The notes beneath the pieces are model-generated. The model saw only the letters and a list, made by a program, of their open reading frames with translations. It had not been told where the DNA came from and made no database searches. A stretch of DNA of 51,164 bases from Nocardia sp. BSTN01 (GTDB taxonomy: Bacteria; Actinomycetota; Actinomycetes; Mycobacteriales; Mycobacteriaceae), in assembly GCF_015354405.1 (NCBI RefSeq), contig NZ_JADKYP010000048.1, positions 1-51,164 of the forward strand. Direction: 5' to 3'. The position numbers and the translations under genes are program-made. Below, one piece after another: positions 43,372 to 51,164 of this stretch. Position 1 is the first letter of the stretch. Every line of letters starts with the position of its first letter.

Positions 43372-45165
43372 TCACCGCACCGTTCGCAATCGCAGCATCA
43401 TGTCGTGGTCCTCGTGATCGAGCAGATGGCAGTGCCAGACGAAACCGCGCAGATCCGCATCCTGATACGCGGCATGGTTCGCCGAATGCGCCGCGCCCGG
43501 CATCGGCGAACCCATCCTGGGAAACGGCGCGTCGGGATCGAATCCGAGTTCGTCGGCGGTCGGAAATCGCACCACGATGCGGGTGACGGTGCCGCCGTCG
43601 ACTCGCACCACATCCTTGCGGCCGCTCTCCCACGGCGCCGGCGGCTGCGCCGGGCCCGCGAGGAAACCCTCCGGGTCCGGAGCCCAGCGGGTGCCGATCG
43701 CCGGTTGGGGATGAGCGAGTTGATAATCCACAGTCCGCAGCGGCGTCCGGCTCAGGATGCGGAAATCCACCAGGTGGATGTGGATGGGATGGGGATCGGG
43801 TGTGATGTTGACGATGTTCCACAGCTCGGTCGTGCCCTGCCGCGGCATCTCGATATCCGGATCCGAATAGCGCAGGTTGTTCAGCGACATGATCGCGGGC
43901 GGCATCCGCAGTTCATAGGGCTGGCTGATCGTGAGAATGCGCGACAGCGTCGGCGCCGGCACCGGCGGCAGCACCGCGGGCTGTCGCGGCCCGCCGCGCA
44001 GCGTCTGCGGCACCGGTCCGCGCCATCCCGTGCGATCCTCGGCGCGGAAGCGGCAGAACACCGGCATCGCGACCTCCCCGAGGATCGCCGCCTGGAACAC
44101 CGGTTGTTCGTCGTTGCACAGGTCGACCGTCTCCCCCGGCGCGAGATCGGCGAAATCCACCAGCAGGTCGATTCGTTCGGCCGGAGCGAGCCGCAGATTA
44201 CGCACCGGCACCGGCGCATCGAGCAGTCCGTGGTCGTTTCCGATCACCCAGAACCGCACCCGATTGCCGAAGAACAGGTTCCACGTACTGAACGAGGCGG
44301 CATTGATCGCACGGAACCGATACAGCCCACGCGCGACCGGCAGCTGCGGCCACACCACCCCGTTCACCACACCGACGTCGCCGACCGCACCGCCCTCCCA
44401 CGAACCCGGCGGCACCACCGCTGTCGAACGCAGACTCTGACGGCCGTCGGGCGTGAACAATTTCTCCTGCAGCACCAGGGGTATTTCGAACTCCCCCGCC
44501 GGCAGCCCGAGCGGATTGTCCGGGGCTCCGGTGTCGAATTCGTCGCGCAGCAGCATCATGCCCGTCAATCCGGCGTAGACGTTCGCGCGGGTGATCCCCA
44601 TCGCGTGATCGTGGTACCAGAGGTGACCGGCCGATTGCCGCAGCGGGAAGTCGTGATCGAGGTGCTGTCCCGGCATGACCAGGCGTTCGGGATGTCCGTC
44701 ACTGGCGGGCGGCGTCACTCCGCCGTGCAGATGCAGCGAGGCCGGGACCGTGGTCCGGTAACTCTCCGGCACCCCGTGCAGCGTGGTGTCGATATCGGCC
44801 GCGAACGGATGGTCGCCGAGCCGGTTGTGGAACCGGACGGTGAGCGGGCGGCCGGCCTCGTGTTCGACGGTCGGGCCCAGGTACGTCCGGTCGTTGTATC
44901 CGAATGCGGGCACCGCGGGCAGATCGCGGTGAAAACGATGGCTGGTGGTGGTCGCGACGAGGTCCAGGTGACTCCCGGTGACGACGGGTGGCCGCGGAAG
45001 TTCGTCGACGAAGGGCCGCATCGGCGGCGAATGGAATATCAGCGGACTCTCGAACCCGCCCGGTGCGGGATCGGCGGTGGCCGTCGCCGCACGTCCGGCC
45101 ATCGCGGTCGTCAGACCTGCGCCGAGACCGCGCAGCATCGCGCGGCGGCCGATCGGTCGATACAT
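43372..45165 (-). CDS. Multicopper oxidase (CotA/bilirubin oxidase type), Tat-exported
   Basis: A 597-residue laccase-like oxidase. The leader RPIGRRAMLRGLGAGLTTAM is a twin-arginine signal variant (RRAMLRG), so export with copper is likely. Copper ligands are HLHGG, WYHDHAMG, HPIHIHLVDF and the C-terminal WHCHLLDHEDHDMM, whose Met is the type 1 axial ligand. I prefer the ATG at 45165 (MYRPIGRR), with GGAAGG nine bases upstream; a GTG at 45189 would add eight residues. It is first in the cluster and divergent from a TetR gene. Substrates could be phenols or metal ions. Confidence 0.9.
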   Translation of the reverse strand: MYRPIGRRAMLRGLGAGLTTAMAGRAATATADPAPGGFESPLIFHSPPMRPFVDELPRPPVVTGSHLDLVATTTSHRFHRDLPAVPAFGYNDRTYLGPTVEHEAGRPLTVRFHNRLGDHPFAADIDTTLHGVPESYRTTVPASLHLHGGVTPPASDGHPERLVMPGQHLDHDFPLRQSAGHLWYHDHAMGITRANVYAGLTGMMLLRDEFDTGAPDNPLGLPAGEFEIPLVLQEKLFTPDGRQSLRSTAVVPPGSWEGGAVGDVGVVNGVVWPQLPVARGLYRFRAINAASFSTWNLFFGNRVRFWVIGNDHGLLDAPVPVRNLRLAPAERIDLLVDFADLAPGETVDLCNDEQPVFQAAILGEVAMPVFCRFRAEDRTGWRGPVPQTLRGGPRQPAVLPPVPAPTLSRILTISQPYELRMPPAIMSLNNLRYSDPDIEMPRQGTTELWNIVNITPDPHPIHIHLVDFRILSRTPLRTVDYQLAHPQPAIGTRWAPDPEGFLAGPAQPPAPWESGRKDVVRVDGGTVTRIVVRFPTADELGFDPDAPFPRMGSPMPGAAHSANHAAYQDADLRGFVWHCHLLDHEDHDMMLRLRTVR

Positions 45166-45221
45166 CCCTCGCACCTTCCGAGGTGACACCGATCGTCACC
45201 CGTCGCAGCGACCATACCATT

Positions 45222-45241
45222 GAGTACAGTGAACGGTACTC
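45222..45241. promoter_or_regulatory. TetR-type inverted repeat between the multicopper oxidase and tetR
   Basis: GAGTAC (45222-45227) and GTACTC (45236-45241) are perfect 6-bp arms separated by AGTGAACG, in the divergent intergenic region, 57 bases upstream of the oxidase ATG and 103 ahead of the TetR ATG. Size fits a TetR dimer site. Confidence 0.55.
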
Positions 45242-45343
45242 TTTTGAATGGTTCGAGGAGGTGCGTCGGGTGCGCGTCGAATTCCCAGCCGACCGGCTCC
45301 CCTACGATCGGGTCATGAACCTGGGCGACTCGGCGGTGAATGG

Positions 45344-45982
45344 ATGACGACACCGAAGAAGGCCCCGGTCACCTCGAACAAAGCGGTATCCGAGAAGGCG
45401 GTATCCAAAAAAGCGGAGGCCCAACATCGCAACCGCGCACGGACGGCGCGGCTGTCGTACGACGACTGGGTGAACGGTGCCTTGGACCTGCTCGGGCGCG
45501 AGGGTGTGACCGCGATCCGGATTCCCCGGCTGTGCGAGGAACTGGGCGTCACCAAGGGCAGTTTCTACTGGCATTTCGACGATCTCGAACAGCTGATGGC
45601 CGCGATGGCCGACCGGTGGGGCGATATGCAGAGCGAAGCCGTGCGCGCCCTCTCCGTCTTGGATTCGATTCCGGTCGAGTCCCGCATCGAACAGATGGCG
45701 GCCATGCTGGTGGATCCGAAGCACTGGATGGTCGAGGCCTCGGTGCGGGAGTGGTCACGCACCGACGACACCGTGGCGGCGGCGGTCCGAGCCCTGGATC
45801 AGCGCATCTTCCGCACCGTGCAGACGGCGATGCTCGATCTGGGTTTCGAGCCGGTTCAGGCTCGGCTGCGCGCGGGCGCGATGGTGTATCTGGGAATCGG
45901 GCTGATCCACGGCCGCGACAATCTGCCGGCCCCGACGCCGGAGGAAGTACAGGCGGTCATCGACCTGCTGGCCCGGCCGTGA
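45344..45982 (+). CDS. TetR family transcriptional regulator
   Basis: A 212-residue regulator with a Lys/Ala-rich N-tail (about 35 residues, containing the repeats KAVSEKAVSKKAEA) and then the helix-turn-helix DWVNGALDLLGREGVTAIRI, LCEELGVTKGSFYWHFDDLEQLM. The C-domain is of the HVDYREFATA-less TetR_C type, with DPKHWMVEASVREWSRTDDT. I start at MTTPKKAP because the frame upstream overlaps the promoter region. It is divergent from the oxidative cluster and probably represses it through the inverted repeat at 45222-45241. It is followed by two 16-bp repeats and a tRNA-Ala on the other strand. Confidence 0.9.
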   Translation: MTTPKKAPVTSNKAVSEKAVSKKAEAQHRNRARTARLSYDDWVNGALDLLGREGVTAIRIPRLCEELGVTKGSFYWHFDDLEQLMAAMADRWGDMQSEAVRALSVLDSIPVESRIEQMAAMLVDPKHWMVEASVREWSRTDDTVAAAVRALDQRIFRTVQTAMLDLGFEPVQARLRAGAMVYLGIGLIHGRDNLPAPTPEEVQAVIDLLARP

Positions 45983-45987
45983 ATGTT

Positions 45988-46019
45988 GTGGAGCTGGGTA
46001 TGCGTGGAGCTGGGTATGC
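45988..46019. repeat. 16-bp tandem repeat abutting the tRNA-Ala 3' end
   Basis: GTGGAGCTGGGTATGC occurs twice (45988-46003, 46004-46019), and the next bases, GTGGAGC, are the 3' end of the tRNA-Ala gene. The unit therefore carries a copy of the last bases of the tRNA. Confidence 0.8.
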
Positions 46020-46020
46020 G

Positions 46021-46093
46021 TGGAGCCTAGGGGAATCGAACCCCTAACCCCTGCCTTGCAAAGGCAGTGCTCTGCCAATTGAGCTAAGGCCCC
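46021..46093 (-). tRNA. tRNA-Ala(TGC), distal copy
   Basis: A 73-base gene with acceptor GGGGCCT/AGGCTCC, anticodon arm CTGCC-TTTGCAA-GGCAG (anticodon TGC) and T-arm AGGGGTTCGATTCCCCT; CCA is not encoded. Identical over its length to the copy at 46366-46438. Confidence 0.97.
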
Positions 46094-46109
46094 GGTCGAG
46101 CGTGGCGGC

Positions 46110-46217
46110 TCAGCGCGCGGTCACCTCGTGCCACAGATCCGCCTCGCTCCGCTTGCGAACCTTGGTGACGGCGAAGACAACTGCGGCAATGACACCGATC
46201 GTCAGAAGAAGTTTCAT
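46110..46217 (-). CDS. DLW-39 family small membrane protein
   Basis: A 35-residue peptide, MKLLLTIGVIAAVVFAVTKV then RKRSEADLWHEVTAR. One hydrophobic helix is followed by a basic stretch and the DLW motif that names this family; it is always close to tRNA-Ala and gyrA in actinobacteria. Function is unknown. Too short for usual gene finding. It lies between the two tRNA-Ala copies. Confidence 0.85.
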   Translation of the reverse strand: MKLLLTIGVIAAVVFAVTKVRKRSEADLWHEVTAR

Positions 46218-46365
46218 GCCGTCCACCCTACTGTGCCGCATCGGCCCCGGCAGCCACGACTTCCGACGCCGACGAGGCGATACCGTCGGCGCTGCGTGAT
46301 GTGGACCGGTGCGACCGGAACCGGCCGACAGTGATCGGATCCCCCCGGATCGTGAGAAGAAGAAG

Positions 46366-46438
46366 TGGAGCCTAGGGGAATCGAACCCCTAACCCCTGCC
46401 TTGCAAAGGCAGTGCTCTGCCAATTGAGCTAAGGCCCC
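46366..46438 (-). tRNA. tRNA-Ala(TGC), proximal copy
   Basis: Same 73-base sequence as the distal copy, anticodon TGC, reading leftward. It is in the usual position after tRNA-Ile in the gyrA-DUF3566-ileT-alaT order, with 33 bases between the two tRNA genes. Confidence 0.97.
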
Positions 46439-46471
46439 CTCGGCCGTCGACGACGACCAGGTATGTGAATG

Positions 46472-46545
46472 TGGGCCTAGGAGGACTTGAACCTCCGACC
46501 TCTTCGTTATCAGCGAAGCGCTCTAACCGCCTGAGCTATAGGCCC
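46472..46545 (-). tRNA. tRNA-Ile(GAT)
   Basis: A 74-base gene with acceptor GGGCCTA/TAGGCCC, anticodon arm CTTCG-CTGATAA-CGAAG (anticodon GAT) and T-arm GGAGGTTCAAGTCCTCC; CCA is not encoded. It matches ileT beside gyrA in mycobacteria. Confidence 0.97.
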
Positions 46546-46648
46546 GTGGTGTTCGTCTCGACATGTTGTCGTGACTGACTCGGTAGAGACTACACAACCC
46601 CCCGATTGCTCTCCAAAACGCCTGGTCAGAGCGCCCGTAAAGCACGAA

Positions 46649-46673
46649 CGGCCGGTCCGGTGAGAACCGGCCG
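46649..46673 (-). terminator. Hairpin after the DUF3566 gene
   Basis: CGGCCGGT (46649-46656) pairs with ACCGGCCG (46666-46673) around a nine-base loop, 18 bases after the leftward DUF3566 stop. The T-run is poor (TTCGTGCTTTA). Confidence 0.6.
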
Positions 46674-46691
46674 GCCGCACGTCGCGAGTCG

Positions 46692-47666
46692 TCAGTCCGG
46701 ATCGGCCAGTGTCACCTGCACGCCGCCCACCAGATCGGTGCACTGGTTGTAGATGAACACACCCACCGTCGAGAGCGCGGTGAACAGCACCACGTTGATC
46801 AGGCCGATGACGGCCGCGTATCCGAAGACGCTGCCGGCGTCGATGATCGTCGTCGCCGAGGAGTTGTTGTCGTTCACCATGTCGGTGAAGGTGCTGTTCA
46901 GGCGGTCCCACACACCCATGCCGGACAGCACGATGTAGAGGAATCCGACCGCCAGCATCCACACGAAGAACATGGCGACGCTGATCACCAGCGACACCTT
47001 CAACGTCGACCACGGGTCGATATGGCGCACCTGCACGGTCGCGCGCAACGGCTCACCGCTGGTCACCGCCTGAGCGACCGCCGCCTGCGCGGCCGGCGAG
47101 ACGGTCGGCGCCGCGGGCTTCACCGCCATCGGAACAGACTGTGCCGCACCGGCGTCCGCCTGCGGCATCGGATGACGCAGATCCGACAGATCGGGCAGAT
47201 CCTTGATCAGTTCCGGGCGGGCGATGCTGCGGGTGGGTCCGTCGATGCCGACGGACTTCACCATCGCCGCTTCCTTGCGCGCCGCCTTGGCCGCGAGGTC
47301 GGTGGTGGTGCGGGCGTTCTTCACCCCGCCACCGAGACCGGTCTGCGGATTCGCCCGGCCCTGCACCGGGGCCTGGCCGGGGCGATTCAGATTCGACTGC
47401 GGCTCCCGCTGCGGCAGCTGCGACCACCCCTCCTCGAAGCGAGAACCACCACGACCGTCACCAGCCTCGGCGGCCTCCGGCGCCGAACCACCGGATTTCG
47501 CGGAATCGCCTTGCGACTCGGGGTTTGCGGGCGAACTACCCGAGCCGTTGTCGGCCGACGACCCCGACCGCGGCGCCGGCCGCGGCGGAATCGGTGACGG
47601 TGCGATCCGCTCGGTCACACCGTTGGCGTGGTTTCGCTCGTCGTTCGGCTGATTCGGAGTGGTCAA
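46692..47666 (-). CDS. DUF3566 membrane protein
   Basis: A 324-residue protein with a long disordered, Ser/Pro/Gln-rich N-terminal half (about 1-205) and a C-terminal DUF3566 domain of about 110 residues: TVQVRHIDPWSTLKVSLVIS, a first helix (VAMFFVWMLAVGFLYIVL), WDRLNSTFTDM and a second helix (YAAVIGLINVVLFTALSTV). Same place and layout as Rv0007, downstream of gyrA. Function unknown. It is 79 bases from gyrA and probably co-transcribed with it. Confidence 0.93.
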   Translation of the reverse strand: MTTPNQPNDERNHANGVTERIAPSPIPPRPAPRSGSSADNGSGSSPANPESQGDSAKSGGSAPEAAEAGDGRGGSRFEEGWSQLPQREPQSNLNRPGQAPVQGRANPQTGLGGGVKNARTTTDLAAKAARKEAAMVKSVGIDGPTRSIARPELIKDLPDLSDLRHPMPQADAGAAQSVPMAVKPAAPTVSPAAQAAVAQAVTSGEPLRATVQVRHIDPWSTLKVSLVISVAMFFVWMLAVGFLYIVLSGMGVWDRLNSTFTDMVNDNNSSATTIIDAGSVFGYAAVIGLINVVLFTALSTVGVFIYNQCTDLVGGVQVTLADPD

Positions 47667-47745
47667 TGCAGAATCCTTCGATCCGTCGTGGCGCCGCTGC
47701 TTGTGGAGAAATTACCGCTTCCAGAACCTAACGCTAATCCGAGCC

Positions 47746-50244
<2,499 letters not shown>

Positions 50245-50317
50245 GAAGTCTCCTTAGAGGGCCTGTGCATAAGGGCTCGGCATGTGGACGGGCGCGCAGT
50301 GCGCTGCGCAGCGCCGG

Positions 50318-51164
<847 letters not shown>

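Overview
The window is a high-GC actinobacterial chromosome segment, most likely from Nocardia or a close relative. The evidence is the conserved mycobacterial/nocardial order gyrB-gyrA-DUF3566-tRNA-Ile-tRNA-Ala-DLW39 ... ppiA-PH-crgA-trpG-pknB-pknA-pbpA-rodA-pstP-fhaB-fhaA-tRNA-Leu. gyrB (cut by the right edge) and gyrA read leftward, so dnaA and the replication origin should lie beyond the right edge. A near-consensus ParB site (parS) at 31905-31920 fits an origin-proximal position.

Layout, left to right. (1) 1-2184: the 5' end of gltB (cut by the left edge), a 720-bp non-coding stretch and a secreted chorismate mutase. (2) 2459-10729: a DUF4407 membrane protein and a MoxR/DUF58/DUF4129 block ending in a divergent RDD/SpoIIM pair, equivalent by order to the M. 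tuberculosis moxR2 region. (3) 10730-14592: an AT-richer intergenic region with a 19-bp palindrome, a small acetyltransferase, and a TetR / GlxA-type regulator divergon followed by an HSL-type hydrolase. (4) 14646-25025: tRNA-Leu and the cell-division/peptidoglycan signalling operon fhaA-fhaB-pstP-rodA-pbpA-pknA-pknB. (5) 25039-29364: a two-gene split RibD-like deaminase/reductase pair, trpG/pabA, crgA, a PH-domain membrane protein, a rhomboid protease and ppiA. (6) 29410-45982: an accessory segment that interrupts the usual ppiA-to-tRNA-Ala synteny. It holds a DrrAB-like ABC exporter, parS, a class III cyclase, an AI-2E family permease, a large ATP-binding LuxR regulator, a PHA-synthase-like hydrolase, and a four-gene oxidative cluster (multicopper oxidase, MpaB/Lcp-like oxygenase, CrtC/lipocalin-like protein, FAD monooxygenase) divergent from a TetR gene. 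(7) 46021-51164: two identical tRNA-Ala genes flanking the 35-residue DLW-39 protein, tRNA-Ile, DUF3566, gyrA and gyrB.

How the genes work together: PknA and PknB (PASTA sensor) phosphorylate division and wall-synthesis targets, PstP reverses this, FhaA/FhaB read phosphothreonines, and RodA/PbpA polymerise and cross-link peptidoglycan. CrgA nearby links to divisome assembly. The best candidate for an undescribed system is the oxidative cluster at 39.4-46.0 kb. Its protein families (rubber/isoprenoid chain cleavage, carotenoid-hydratase fold, laccase, flavin hydroxylase) suggest oxidation of a hydrophobic, perhaps isoprenoid or aromatic, substrate under TetR control. All family assignments are from reading the sequence and memory of the families; no database search was run.
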